A stretch of 64,000 nt of DNA from Arcticimaribacter sp002477625 (GTDB lineage: Bacteria > Bacteroidota > Bacteroidia > Flavobacteriales > Flavobacteriaceae): the NCBI GenBank assembly GCA_943846665.1, contig OX044358.1, positions 310,001 through 374,000 on the forward strand, written 5' to 3'. The number at the start of each line of letters is the position of its first letter. The first letter of the stretch is position 1. The translations under genes were made by a program, and so were the position numbers. Below the pieces are notes generated by a model. That model was given only the letters and a program-made list of their open reading frames with translations, was not told the origin of the DNA and did no database searches. Shown here piece after piece: positions 42,835-52,356 of the stretch.

Positions 42835-43302
42835 ATGAAAAAAGAGATTACTACAGAAGATTTGAAAAAAGCAGCCGGAGGTTTTGCCACTGGTGTAACC
42901 ATAATTACATCAAAAGAGGCGGATGGCTCCATCGTTGGAATGACTGCTAGTTCTTTTGTATCTGTATCATTCGATCCGCCCTTGGTTTCTTTTTTTGTCG
43001 ACAATAACGCAACCTTTGTCAAGCGCTTACAGACGGGTGCAACTTTCGGAATCAGTATTCTGAGCTCAGATCAACAAAAAGGCAGCAACCATTTTGCAGG
43101 TTATCCCGATCCAGAACATCCAATTGTTTTTGACGAATCGGAGGGTTTTCCTTTGATTCAAGATCCCTTAGCTTGGTATATAGCAAAAGCCATACAAATC
43201 ATTCCAACAGGAGATCATCACATGGCTTTGTGTAGTGTAGAAAAACTAGGTAGGAACGACAAAAAATCGCCCCTACTCTATTTCTCAGGTAAATACCTTT
43301 AG
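42835..43302 (+). CDS. Flavin reductase family protein
   Basis: This 155-residue FMN-binding split-barrel protein (flavin reductase/HpaC-like) has FATGVTIITSKEADGSIVGMTASSFVSVSFDPPL at the N-terminus, with NATFVKRLQTGATFGISIL and GDHHMALCSVEKLGR later. It reduces FMN or FAD with NAD(P)H for a partner oxygenase, or binds flavin in another role. No monooxygenase is adjacent, although thioredoxin reductase is convergent with it 1 base away. ATG 42835 is preferred to GTG 42829. Confidence 0.88.
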   Translation: MKKEITTEDLKKAAGGFATGVTIITSKEADGSIVGMTASSFVSVSFDPPLVSFFVDNNATFVKRLQTGATFGISILSSDQQKGSNHFAGYPDPEHPIVFDESEGFPLIQDPLAWYIAKAIQIIPTGDHHMALCSVEKLGRNDKKSPLLYFSGKYL

Positions 43303-43303
43303 T

Positions 43304-44251
43304 TTATTCTTTTGCAGCTAAATAACGTTCAGCGTCAAGAGCAGCCATACAGCCTGTCCCAGCAGCAGTAATCGCTTGTCGGTATACATGGTCGGCAGCA
43401 TCACCAGAAACAAAAACACCCTGCACGTTCGTTTTTGAACTCCCAGCTGTATTGACGATATAACCGGTTTCGTCTAATTTTAAATAGTCTGAAAATATTT
43501 TTGTGTTGGGTTCATGTCCAATAGCAACAAAAAATCCAGTTGCTGGAATTTCAATAACTTCTTGTGTTTTATTGTTTTTTGCGCGAACTCCAGTTACTAC
43601 CTGTCCATCCCCAAGAACTTCTTCGGTTTCGGTGTTGAAAAGGATTTCAATGTTTTCTGTATTCTGAACCCGCTTCACCATAATTTTAGAAGCTCTAAAC
43701 TCATCACGGCGAACAAGCATGGTTACTTTGGTACACAACTTAGAAAGGTAATGTGCTTCTTCACAAGCAGAATCACCAGCGCCAACAAGAACTACTTCTT
43801 GGTTACGATAGAAAAATCCGTCACAAACTGCACAGGCAGAAACGCCACCACCCAATTTTAAATATTTTTGTTCAGAGTCGAGGCCAAGATATTTGGCAGA
43901 AGCACCTGTTGAAATAATAATTGTATCAGCATGAATTTCGTTCGTTTCGTTGACCCATACTTTATGGACCTCATCAGAAAAGTCAACTTTGGTTACCCAT
44001 CCATCACGAACATCCGTTCCAAAACGTTGTGCTTGTTCTTGCAATTCGATCATCATCGCAGGCCCCGTAATTCCGTTGGGATAGCCTGGGAAGTTTTCAA
44101 CCTCATTGGTGGTAGTCAATTGACCACCGGGTTGTGTGCCTTGATATAATACGGGAAACATATTGGCACGGGCGGCATAAATTGCTGCAGTATATCCGGC
44201 AGGTCCAGAACCAATAATCAAGCATTTTACATGTTCTATAGTTTGTGACAT
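43304..44251 (-). CDS. trxB: Thioredoxin-disulfide reductase
   Basis: This 315-residue FAD/NADPH flavoprotein reduces thioredoxin. It has the FAD motif GSGPAGYTAAIYAARAN (about 13-29), the redox-active CAVCDGFF, the NADPH motif VGAGDSACEEA, and GVFVSGDAADHVYRQAITAAGTGCMAALDAE near the C-terminus. Length and motifs are fully canonical. It supports disulfide and peroxide defence. The region 44252-44501 upstream holds its leader and a possible decayed gene on the other strand. Confidence 0.96.
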   Translation of the reverse strand: MSQTIEHVKCLIIGSGPAGYTAAIYAARANMFPVLYQGTQPGGQLTTTNEVENFPGYPNGITGPAMMIELQEQAQRFGTDVRDGWVTKVDFSDEVHKVWVNETNEIHADTIIISTGASAKYLGLDSEQKYLKLGGGVSACAVCDGFFYRNQEVVLVGAGDSACEEAHYLSKLCTKVTMLVRRDEFRASKIMVKRVQNTENIEILFNTETEEVLGDGQVVTGVRAKNNKTQEVIEIPATGFFVAIGHEPNTKIFSDYLKLDETGYIVNTAGSSKTNVQGVFVSGDAADHVYRQAITAAGTGCMAALDAERYLAAKE

Positions 44252-44369
44252 TCGTTGTGTTTTTTTATCAATTTTAAAATTATAATAACTGAAATTTGGT
44301 CTCTTTTTTCAGCCAACTAAGTTAAGCATTATCTGCTACGAACTTACTAAAATTTGCTTAAGACATAAG

Positions 44370-44508
44370 CAAATGAAATAGAATTTTCTAATGTGAATGT
44401 AAAGCATATTGATACGGAAATCTTGCTGTAAATTTTAGTGAAAAAGGAGTTGGAGGTGCTAAAATCTGGTTTAGCATTAGTTTTCAAGCAATCAACTCCA
44501 ATCAATAA
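44370..44508 (+). pseudogene. Possible short gene remnant
   Basis: Two adjacent reading frames look protein-like. The first gives NEIEFSNVNVKHID from about 44373. If one T were restored near 44413 it would continue as YGNLAVNFSEKGVGGAKIWF and on to a TAA at 44506. There is no start codon and the fragment is not recognised. It is included only because the joint reading is coherent and other genes in the window show single-base losses. It could be chance. Confidence 0.25.
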
Positions 44509-46115
44509 GCGTATCGTTGGGGCCCACCTCTACGAATTTCTTCACTGGCATATCCTTCAAATTTCTTGAAGTTCTCTCGAAAGGCATTGGACAATTTGAA
44601 TGCTGTTTTATAGTATTTTTCATCATCATTCCAAGTCGAACGTGGACTCAAAATTTCAGTTGGAACGCCCGGACAGTGTCGGGGTTGGGCTACCCCAAAA
44701 ACAGAGTGTATATGATAGTCGTCGTAGGTGTAACTCCCTAAAGAACCATCGAGGGCAGCATTGATCATTGCCCGAGTATATTTTAATTTCATTCGAGTTC
44801 CTACGCCATATGAGCCTCCAGTCCACCCAGTGTTGACTAACCAAACATTAACCTCTGCGGCTTTCATTTTCTCAATAAGCAGTTCTGCGTAAACAGATGG
44901 GTGCAGGGGCATAAAAGGAGCTCCAAAGCAGGCAGAAAAGGATGGAGTGGGTTCTACTACTCCTGCCTCAGTACCGGCAACTTTTGCGGTATAGCCTGAA
45001 ATAAAATGATAGGCAGCTTGATTGGCAGTTAATTTAGATATTGGAGGCAATACCCCAAAGGCATCAGCAGTTAAGAAAAAAATATTTTTAGGGTTGGAAG
45101 CAACCGAAGGAGTTTTGATGTTTTCTATATGATCGATTGGGTAACTCACTCGGGTATTCTGTGTAATGGAATCGTCTTTATAGTCAACATTCCCCTTATC
45201 GTCAGCAATAACATTCTCTAGGAGCGCACCTTTTTTAATTGCATTGAATATCTCCGGCTCATCTTCTCCACTCAGATTAATTACTTTGGCATAGCATCCC
45301 CCTTCAAAATTAAAAATAGAATCCTTGCTATCCCATCCATGTTCGTCATCACCAATCAGCTTTCGTTTGGGGTCTGTCGATAAGGTTGTTTTACCAGTTC
45401 CAGACAAACCAAAAAAGATGGCGGTTTCTCCTTTGTCATCCACATTAGCGGAACAGTGCATGGGTAAGGTGTTTTTATATACTGGTAAAATAAAGTTTAA
45501 AGCAGAAAAAATTCCTTTTTTTATTTCTCCTGTGTATCCAGTACCTCCAATGAGTGCTATTTTTTTTGTGAAATTGAGAATTGAAAAATTATGCTGTCGG
45601 GTTGCGTCTCGATCGGGATCTGCTCTGAATCCAGGAGCATTGATTACTGTCCATTCTGGATCAAAGCCTTTGAGTTCATCATCGCTTGGACGAATAAACA
45701 TATTGTATGCAAACATATTCGACCAAGGATATTCATTAATCACCCGCAACTGCATCTGATGCGCTGGTTCTGCACAGGCAAAACAATCCCGGACGTACAA
45801 GTCTTTTTTATTTAAATATGAAATAACGCGATCGTATAAACGATCAAAATCTTGGGGCGAAAAAGGGATGTTTACTGCTCCCCACCAAACCTTATCCTTT
45901 GTTATTGCATCTTTGACAAGATAACGATCCATAGGAGAGCGTCCCGTAAATTCACCCGTACTAACTGCTAGGGCTCCTGAGGAAGTCTCTACTCCCTGTT
46001 TGGATTGTAGGGTAATTTCTTGCAATGCATCTGCCGAAAGTTGATAGAAAATAGAACTGTTATTAATTCCTAAAGAAGATAAAGAAGGAGGGAATACTTT
46101 ACTTTTAGAAGCCAT
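44502..46115 (-). CDS. pckA: Phosphoenolpyruvate carboxykinase (ATP)
   Basis: This 537-residue gluconeogenic enzyme converts oxaloacetate and ATP to PEP, carbon dioxide and ADP. The kinase-1 P-loop is GLSGTGKTTLSTD, followed by LIGDDEHGWD; the substrate region has TGRSPMDRYLVKD and the conserved GGTGYTGEIKKG. Length is canonical. Together with acs nearby it fits growth on acetate and amino acids. The leader carries a palindrome and a good -7 promoter (46131-46167). Confidence 0.96.
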   Translation of the reverse strand: MASKSKVFPPSLSSLGINNSSIFYQLSADALQEITLQSKQGVETSSGALAVSTGEFTGRSPMDRYLVKDAITKDKVWWGAVNIPFSPQDFDRLYDRVISYLNKKDLYVRDCFACAEPAHQMQLRVINEYPWSNMFAYNMFIRPSDDELKGFDPEWTVINAPGFRADPDRDATRQHNFSILNFTKKIALIGGTGYTGEIKKGIFSALNFILPVYKNTLPMHCSANVDDKGETAIFFGLSGTGKTTLSTDPKRKLIGDDEHGWDSKDSIFNFEGGCYAKVINLSGEDEPEIFNAIKKGALLENVIADDKGNVDYKDDSITQNTRVSYPIDHIENIKTPSVASNPKNIFFLTADAFGVLPPISKLTANQAAYHFISGYTAKVAGTEAGVVEPTPSFSACFGAPFMPLHPSVYAELLIEKMKAAEVNVWLVNTGWTGGSYGVGTRMKLKYTRAMINAALDGSLGSYTYDDYHIHSVFGVAQPRHCPGVPTEILSPRSTWNDDEKYYKTAFKLSNAFRENFKKFEGYASEEIRRGGPQRYAY

Positions 46116-46130
46116 TTATTCAGATGTTTA

Positions 46131-46167
46131 ACCAAAAGATTTGGTGTCGTTTGTTAAACCAAATGTA
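46131..46167 (-). promoter_or_regulatory. pckA promoter and leader palindrome
   Basis: On the minus strand TACATTTG (46167-46160) is an exact -7 element. Just downstream, ACCAAATCTTTTGGT (46145-46131) is a perfect 6-base palindrome with a 3-base centre, ending 15 bases before the start codon. A related GTTTAAC/GTTAAAC pair flanks it. It could be an operator or a leader hairpin. Confidence 0.5.
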
Positions 46168-46280
46168 TTGCAATTAGCGAAATGAACATCATAAAACCAA
46201 GGAATTTTTTCAATAAAAAAGGAAACTTTACGTCCTTGTAGAGGGGAATTGTAAGATTAGATTAGGTAAATAAAAAACGC

Positions 46281-47327
46281 CTAAGCTGCAGCAATCATCT
46301 CTTTTGGCACCCGTGGATTCATTAAATGAAACCAAAGAGGCGGAAGCATTGCGAGCATTATACAGCTTGGATATCCAAAAGGAAGTTGTGGACTCTCGTC
46401 CTTATGCTCCAATACCTGGTACTTTTTTGAAGCTATAAAATGATGATCGCTGTGACGGGTAAGTTCATATAAAACAATACGCCCGATTAGGTGATTGGAG
46501 TTCCAGGAATGTTTAGTCTGTACACGTTCATAACGACCCGATTTGGTCTTTTCTCTTAGCAAACCATAGTGTTCTATATAATTAATCGTTTCAAGAAATA
46601 AAAAGGAAATAATCCCAACGATGAGTCCTATTGCAAGACCAAAACTTCCAAAAAAATAAAAGAGGGAAGTAAGGTATAAGCCCTGAAAGAATAGATAAAA
46701 GAGCATTTGATTTTTAACCGAAAAGAAGGAACGGTTTTCCTTCTTCAACATACTCATTTGAATCACCCATGCATTTCGATATTGCTTGAGCACCGAAGTG
46801 ACCCAAAACTGATATAAGGATTGGTTGTACTTCGAAGTGGCTGGATCTTCTGGAGTTGATACATTCTTATGGTGTCCAAAATTATGTTCTAAATAAAAGT
46901 GCATGTACAAACATGGTAGCAACAGTGCTTTAGACATCATTTGCTCCATTCGTGTTTTTCGATGTCCCAATTCATGGGCAACATTAATGGCGTTGGTAGC
47001 CAGTAAAATACCCAAAGAAAGCACGACACCAATAGTTTCCATAGTCGATAAACCTCCCAAAGAAATGACGTAAAAACCATAGCCTAAAATTCCAAAAACG
47101 ATTGGGAGATTGCCATAAAGCATAAGATCAAAAAGAATATTCGATAAGCTAGTGGATTTTTCTTCTTCAGAATATATTTTCCCAGGAGTTTTAATGATCG
47201 ATTCTAAAAGAGGAATGATCACAAAGGCATAAAAAACAGCTCCAAATGAAAAGTAGCCTAAGAAATAGACTGATAAAAAAGCGGAAAACGGAATGCTGTA
47301 AGCAAATAAATACTTTAAATCATGCAT
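46281..47327 (-). CDS. AlkB-like alkane 1-monooxygenase / membrane fatty acid hydroxylase
   Basis: This 348-residue integral membrane di-iron enzyme has the histidine boxes of the AlkB family: HELGHRK, EHNFGHHKN, NYIEHYGL and RHSDHHF. The NYxEHYGL motif separates AlkB-type hydroxylases from ordinary desaturases. About six membrane helices surround them. It should hydroxylate alkyl chains using electrons from rubredoxin, but no rubredoxin gene is in the window. The substrate is unknown and may not be n-alkanes. Confidence 0.85.
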   Translation of the reverse strand: MHDLKYLFAYSIPFSAFLSVYFLGYFSFGAVFYAFVIIPLLESIIKTPGKIYSEEEKSTSLSNILFDLMLYGNLPIVFGILGYGFYVISLGGLSTMETIGVVLSLGILLATNAINVAHELGHRKTRMEQMMSKALLLPCLYMHFYLEHNFGHHKNVSTPEDPATSKYNQSLYQFWVTSVLKQYRNAWVIQMSMLKKENRSFFSVKNQMLFYLFFQGLYLTSLFYFFGSFGLAIGLIVGIISFLFLETINYIEHYGLLREKTKSGRYERVQTKHSWNSNHLIGRIVLYELTRHSDHHFIASKKYQVLEHKDESPQLPFGYPSCIMLAMLPPLWFHLMNPRVPKEMIAAA

Positions 47328-47396
47328 TAGAAAAAAGAATTAGGTTGGGATGATGAAGATAGGAAAAATAAATCAAAGGGTTAAAAACTTGGGGGG

Positions 47397-48245
47397 CTAA
47401 CCCTTTCTGCTTTTGTAAATTACGTTCAAAGTAAGGCTAACAATTACTAGGGCTGTACCCAACAAACTCCAAAAAGTATACACTTCTTCAAAATAAAAGA
47501 CACCTAATGAAAGTGTAACAATAACCTCAACATATTTGAATGGAGCTACCATATAGGCTTGACCAAACTGGAACGCTTTGGTCATAAACAATTGTCCGTA
47601 ATAGCCAAAGATACCCAGTAAAAAAAACAACAACCAATGCGTCAGACTCAAAGGAGCTGTCCAATAAAAAAGGGTTCCGATACCCCCTACCAGAGTTGAA
47701 ATTGCCATAAAATAGTGCACAACAATTACAGGATGGTCTTGATGCCCGATTTTACTGATTAAAATATAAACAATTGAGCTAAAAAATGCAGCTCCGATTG
47801 CCATTGCAACTCCAACAGTCGACCCTGAAGAGTCGAAATCTTTAATCAATACGACCCCAATAAAAGCAATCAAAAAGAAAAACCATTGCAACGGAAGAAT
47901 TTTTTCTTTCAAAAAGACAACCGCCAGTATCGCTGCAAATAAAGGAGCAACATAGCGCAAAGTCACAGCAGACCCTACCGTAATATACTGTACTGAGCTA
48001 AAAAACAAAACCATTGAAATTACCCCAGCAATTCCTCGAAAGAGCAGTAAAGACATTTTCTTTCCACGAAATGAAATCTTATTGAGTTTTAAAAAGAGGG
48101 TTGTAAAAACAAGCGATCCGATGGATCGGAAAAAAACTAACTGAAATGGAGAGTAATAATTAAGCTCTTTAATGAGCGCGTTCATCAGTGCGAAGGACAG
48201 TGTACTCAGCAACATAAAACGAATCGCTTCTGATAAATTTTTCAA
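47397..48245 (-). CDS. EamA/DMT-family transporter
   Basis: This inner-membrane transporter (about 282 residues) has ten predicted helices and two EamA repeats, with FRSIGSLVFTTLFLK, TLRYVAPLFAAILAVVFLKE and, in the second half, YVEVIVTLSLGVFYFEE. The frame is open to a TTG at 48281, but a -7-like GATCTTTG falls inside that extension, so I prefer the TTG at 48245 (LKNLSEAIRF). The start is uncertain. Substrate unknown. Confidence 0.85.
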   Translation of the reverse strand: MKNLSEAIRFMLLSTLSFALMNALIKELNYYSPFQLVFFRSIGSLVFTTLFLKLNKISFRGKKMSLLLFRGIAGVISMVLFFSSVQYITVGSAVTLRYVAPLFAAILAVVFLKEKILPLQWFFFLIAFIGVVLIKDFDSSGSTVGVAMAIGAAFFSSIVYILISKIGHQDHPVIVVHYFMAISTLVGGIGTLFYWTAPLSLTHWLLFFLLGIFGYYGQLFMTKAFQFGQAYMVAPFKYVEVIVTLSLGVFYFEEVYTFWSLLGTALVIVSLTLNVIYKSRKG

Positions 48246-48395
48246 AAAAAAGTTTATGCAAAGATCGCTAAAAATTAACAAAACACCTTGGGATAGCCTT
48301 TGTATATATCACAAAATAAAAGGCATAATCATTAATATATCTTATTTTTGTAGAAATTTATTTCCATCGAAACCACTAGCTTTTTAGAAATCGTA

Positions 48396-49124
48396 TTGCA
48401 TCCAACTTTTTACCTCGCAGCTCTAGCCGCTTTCCTTCTGGGTATCTCAAAATCAGGAATCAAAGGTATTGCAGTCTTGATTGTTACTTCCCTAGTTATG
48501 GTTTATGGCGCAAGGGCATCAACCGGGATACTAATGCCCTTACTGCTTATGGGAGATGTTTTTGCGATCGTATATTACAATAGATTCTGCCAATGGAAGT
48601 ATATTCTAAAAATGATTCCCTGGATGATTCTCGGGGTCCTTATTGGAGTTTTTTATGGCTATAACATCAATGAAGACAACTTCCGTTTAGGAATGGCTGT
48701 TATTATTTTATTATCTGTGATTCTTATGTATGCTTGGGATCGTAAAAAGAATAAAACTGTGCCAACGCATTGGAGCTTTGCTGGCGCGTTAGGAATGACA
48801 GCTGGTTTTACAACCATGGTAGGGAATTTAGCCGGTGCATTTACCAATCTTTATTTTCTGGCTCAAAAACTACCCAAGAATGCGTTTATTGGAACGGCTG
48901 CCTGGTTGTATTTTATTATCAATGTATTCAAACTTCCCTTTCATGTTTTTGTTTGGGAAACAGTTCAATTGGAATCGCTTAAAATAAGCCTACTCCTCGC
49001 TCCATTTGTAGCACTAGGTCTTTATGTAGGGGTTAAACTGGTTAGGGAAATAAAAGAAAACGCCTATAGAAAGCTGATTTTACTCTTTACCGCTGTAGGC
49101 GCTTTAGTTATAATTTTTCAATAA
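48396..49124 (+). CDS. TSUP family (TauE/SafE) membrane permease
   Basis: This 242-residue integral membrane protein of the sulfite exporter TauE/SafE family has about eight helices. The two half-repeats begin LGISKSGIKGIAVLIVTSLVMVYG and GMTAGFTTMVGNLAGAFTNLYFL. Members move sulfite, sulfoacetate or other organosulfur anions. No ATG is in frame near the N-terminus; TTG 48396 is the first usable start. It ends one base before acs, convergent. Confidence 0.85.
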   Translation: MHPTFYLAALAAFLLGISKSGIKGIAVLIVTSLVMVYGARASTGILMPLLLMGDVFAIVYYNRFCQWKYILKMIPWMILGVLIGVFYGYNINEDNFRLGMAVIILLSVILMYAWDRKKNKTVPTHWSFAGALGMTAGFTTMVGNLAGAFTNLYFLAQKLPKNAFIGTAAWLYFIINVFKLPFHVFVWETVQLESLKISLLLAPFVALGLYVGVKLVREIKENAYRKLILLFTAVGALVIIFQ

Positions 49125-51032
49125 TTAAGATAACTCTTTTATTATTTCATCAACTATTTCGGGATTCAAGAGGGTAGAAATATCCCCGAGTTGATCCATT
49201 TCATTGGAAGCTAATTTTCTAAGTATGCGGCGCATAATTTTTCCGCTTCTTGTTTTGGGTAATCCACTCACAATTAGAACCCGATCGGGCTTGGCAATTG
49301 GACCAATAGTATTGGAAATTAGGTCTCGAATTTCCTTAATCAATCGCTCCGCGTCCTCTGTTGTATTGTAGAGGATGACGTATGCCATGAGCGCATTCCC
49401 TTTAATATCATGAGGGTATCCAACTACTGCACTCTCAACAACATCTGGATGCTCATTGATACTGTTTTCTATCGGCGCAGTTCCAAGGTTATGCCCCGAA
49501 ACAATAACCACATCGTCTACTCTCCCTGTAATTCTATAATTCCCTTCTGCATCACGCGAAGCACCATCCCCAGGGAAATAGCGGCCGGGAAAAGCAGAAA
49601 AATATACCTCTTGATATCGTTTGTGATCTCCCCAAATGGTTCGAGCGATAGAAGGCCAAGGGAAGTTAACCGTTAAAATTCCTTCCGCTTCCTTATCCAT
49701 TAAAGGTTTTCCTTTATCATCCACCAAAGCTGTTTGAATTCCGGGTAAAGGAAGGGTTGCATAGGTAGGTTTTTGAGGTGTAACACCAGCAAGACTCGAT
49801 ATTAAAATTCCCCCCGTCTCGGTTTGCCACCAGGTATCAACAATAGGAACTTGGTTTTTACCTACATGAGTATCATACCAATTCCAAGCCTCCTCGTTTA
49901 TAGGTTCGCCCACAGATCCAAGAACTTTTAATGCACTTAGGTCGTGCTTGGTAACATGCGTCGTTGGGTGTTTCGCCAAAGCTCGAATTGCAGTAGGTGC
50001 AGTATAAAATTGATTGACCTTATACTTCTCACAAATCTCCCAAAATCTATTCCAATTGGGATAAGAGGGAACTCCTTCAAAGTGAACTGAGGTAGCCCCA
50101 ACGGCAAGAGGACCATAAACCATATAACTATGACCTGTTATCCAGCCGATATCTGCCGTACACCAATAAACATCATCCGGTTCATACTGAAATACATTCA
50201 TAAAACTATAAGCGGTATACACCATATACCCTCCACAGGTATGCACCATCCCTTTGGGTTTTCCGGTTGACCCTGAAGTATATAAAATAAAGAGTACGTC
50301 TTCTGCATCCATTACTTCTGGTCTACAAGTTGACGACAAGCCTTCGATAAAATCATGCCACCAAACATCCAGTTTATTATTCCATGAAACAGGTTCAAAT
50401 GTGCGTTGTAATACAACGGTTTTCTTAACGGAATTACAAGTCTTTAAAGCGTCATCTGCAATGTCTTTCAGTGAAATTGTTTTATTCCCTCTAAAGGCAC
50501 CATCTGCAGTAATGAGCATACTACATTCTGAATCTTGAATTCGAGCGGCAAGAGCCGAAGCAGAAAAGCCTGCAAAGACTACGGAATGAATGGCACCAAT
50601 ACGAGCACAGGCAAGGACAGCAATAGTAAGTTCTGGAACCATTGGAAGGTAAATACAAACCCGATCACCTTTTGAAACACCTTGATTTTTCAACCCATTG
50701 GCAAACATACAAACTGCTTCTAAAAGCTCTTTGTAGGTTAATTTAACTGAAGTGTCGTGGGGCTCATTTGGCTCCCAGATTAGAGCGAGTTTATCGGGTT
50801 GTGTGGCAACATGCCGATCCAAACAGTTTTCTGTTATATTGAGTTTTCCGCCAGCAAACCATTCGGTCGAGGGTGTATCATTCCAATTGTATTGCAGTAC
50901 TTTTTCAAATGGGCTTATCCACTCAAATGTATTGGCGATCTCAGCCCAAAAAGTTTCTGGGTTTTTAATCGCTTGTTGAAGGGCTTCTTTATGTTGATTT
51001 GGTGTTTTTAGTTTAAAATCCTCAAGTGTCAT
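49125..51032 (-). CDS. acs: Acetyl-CoA synthetase
   Basis: This 635-residue AMP-forming enzyme activates acetate to acetyl-CoA. Motifs are FILYTSGSTGKPKGMVHT (AMP binding), VDTWWQTETGG, and the C-terminal PKTRSGKIMRRILRK with the lysine subject to acetyl regulation. Length is canonical. It fits with pckA in acetate and gluconeogenic metabolism. It is divergent from the DUF983 gene. Confidence 0.96.
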   Translation of the reverse strand: MTLEDFKLKTPNQHKEALQQAIKNPETFWAEIANTFEWISPFEKVLQYNWNDTPSTEWFAGGKLNITENCLDRHVATQPDKLALIWEPNEPHDTSVKLTYKELLEAVCMFANGLKNQGVSKGDRVCIYLPMVPELTIAVLACARIGAIHSVVFAGFSASALAARIQDSECSMLITADGAFRGNKTISLKDIADDALKTCNSVKKTVVLQRTFEPVSWNNKLDVWWHDFIEGLSSTCRPEVMDAEDVLFILYTSGSTGKPKGMVHTCGGYMVYTAYSFMNVFQYEPDDVYWCTADIGWITGHSYMVYGPLAVGATSVHFEGVPSYPNWNRFWEICEKYKVNQFYTAPTAIRALAKHPTTHVTKHDLSALKVLGSVGEPINEEAWNWYDTHVGKNQVPIVDTWWQTETGGILISSLAGVTPQKPTYATLPLPGIQTALVDDKGKPLMDKEAEGILTVNFPWPSIARTIWGDHKRYQEVYFSAFPGRYFPGDGASRDAEGNYRITGRVDDVVIVSGHNLGTAPIENSINEHPDVVESAVVGYPHDIKGNALMAYVILYNTTEDAERLIKEIRDLISNTIGPIAKPDRVLIVSGLPKTRSGKIMRRILRKLASNEMDQLGDISTLLNPEIVDEIIKELS

Positions 51033-51108
51033 GGTACACGTTTAAATTAATCAACTAAGATAAAAAATATTGTAGGATACTTTCTTAATTAAATGATAAA
51101 GATTCCCT

Positions 51109-51122
51109 TTACATTTGTAAAA
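51109..51122. promoter_or_regulatory. Palindromic -7 promoter element for DUF983
   Basis: TACATTTG (51110-51117) is an exact -7 match, and the flanks make a perfect palindrome TTTACA-TT-TGTAAA. The start codon follows at 51133. Confidence 0.5.
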
Positions 51123-51132
51123 ACCTTGCAAA

Positions 51133-51531
51133 ATGATTTTTTCTAAAGGAAGTAAATTCAATAGCATTTTATGCATTCGATGTCCCCAGTGTCACAAAGG
51201 AAAATTTCTTGAAAAATCACCTTATAATTTTTCAATGTTCACCAAGGTAAGAAAGCAATGCGCTAGTTGTGGTTTACAATACAGTATGGAACCAAGTTTT
51301 TACTTTGGATCCATGTATGTAGCTTATGGTATTGGCGTGGGGCTTATGATTGCAACCGCTGCTACTACATACTGGATTTCAACTAACTTTTCTTTCCTTA
51401 AAACTTTCTTTGCAATATGCGTCGTATTGGTATTTTTGGAACCCTATATCAACGCATTATCAAAAATAATCTGGGCCAATATGTTTTTTACATACAAAGA
51501 GGAGTCTGAAAAAATAAAAAGTAAATCCTAG
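51133..51531 (+). CDS. DUF983 membrane protein
   Basis: This 132-residue protein has an N-terminal zinc-ribbon-like segment (CIRCPQCHKGKF and CASCGLQYSMEPSFY) followed by two membrane helices. This is the DUF983 pattern. The family sometimes lies near cytochrome oxidase genes, but its function is unknown and no oxidase is adjacent here. It converges with cutC, 3 bases apart. Confidence 0.87.
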   Translation: MIFSKGSKFNSILCIRCPQCHKGKFLEKSPYNFSMFTKVRKQCASCGLQYSMEPSFYFGSMYVAYGIGVGLMIATAATTYWISTNFSFLKTFFAICVVLVFLEPYINALSKIIWANMFFTYKEESEKIKSKS

Positions 51532-51534
51532 TCC

Positions 51535-52245
51535 TTATTTGCAAAGGGCAACAACCGCTTTTAATCGCTCTTCATCCAACTCGTACTGAGGTTGTTCTAA
51601 AAACGAGAGGTTTTTATCGGTTTGGATTTCCAAAGGAAGTTCTTTTTTTGCCGATAAATGCAACCAGTTGAATTGCTCATCAACAAACATTTGACAATTG
51701 GATGCATGTACACCTCCCCCAGGAAGAATGTCAATTGCACCAGCTGCTAAGGAATTCATTTGTTTCAATAAAGAAAAGCCATCCGAAGCACGTTCGCATT
51801 GACCACCAGTAAGCAGAGCAGCGAATCCTAAATCAATTAATTGTTCTAAGGCAAACAAAGGTTTTTCGACCACATCAAAGGCTCGATGAAAAGTAAGTGG
51901 AACCGATCCTGCCAAAGCCAACATTTCTTTTAATTGGGGCAATGCCAAAGCCCCTGAAGGCGTGGTTGCACCAACTACAATTCCAGCAACATTCAAGTCT
52001 ATTAAGCGCTCCATATCTTTAAGTATAAGAGAATATTCACTAGACGAATAGTTGAAATCTCCACTACGTGGTCGCACTAAAACATGAATCGGAATACGAA
52101 TTTCTTCGACTAATTGTTCAACTAATCCGATGGAGGGAGTTACACCTCCTACGCCCATTTCAGAGCACAATTCCACACGATCTGCCTTTAGTTGTTCTGC
52201 TCTTTTTGCAGCTTCAAGACTGGCAACACAAACTTCAATTTTCAT
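51535..52245 (-). CDS. cutC: CutC family protein
   Basis: This 236-residue TIM-barrel protein of the CutC family has KIEVCVASLEAAKRAEQLKADRVELCSE at the N-terminus, HVLVRPRSGDFNYS, PLTFHRAFDV and ILPGGGVHASN. It was named for copper tolerance in E. coli, though the direct role in copper is disputed. It is a single gene with a start 111 bases from the divergent asparaginase gene. Confidence 0.92.
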   Translation of the reverse strand: MKIEVCVASLEAAKRAEQLKADRVELCSEMGVGGVTPSIGLVEQLVEEIRIPIHVLVRPRSGDFNYSSSEYSLILKDMERLIDLNVAGIVVGATTPSGALALPQLKEMLALAGSVPLTFHRAFDVVEKPLFALEQLIDLGFAALLTGGQCERASDGFSLLKQMNSLAAGAIDILPGGGVHASNCQMFVDEQFNWLHLSAKKELPLEIQTDKNLSFLEQPQYELDEERLKAVVALCK

Positions 52246-52356
52246 AAATTTATTTAAAGCACTAATTTAAGGTCTATATTATAAAGATTGAATAAGTCGA
52301 AGGCTAAATAATAGGGGAATATTCAATAAAATTTATACATTGAGTAAAAATTAGGC

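Noticed and set aside
45325..45759. 144-codon open frame on the strand opposite pckA
   Set aside because: It is fully antisense to a certain, conserved gene and shows no family features.
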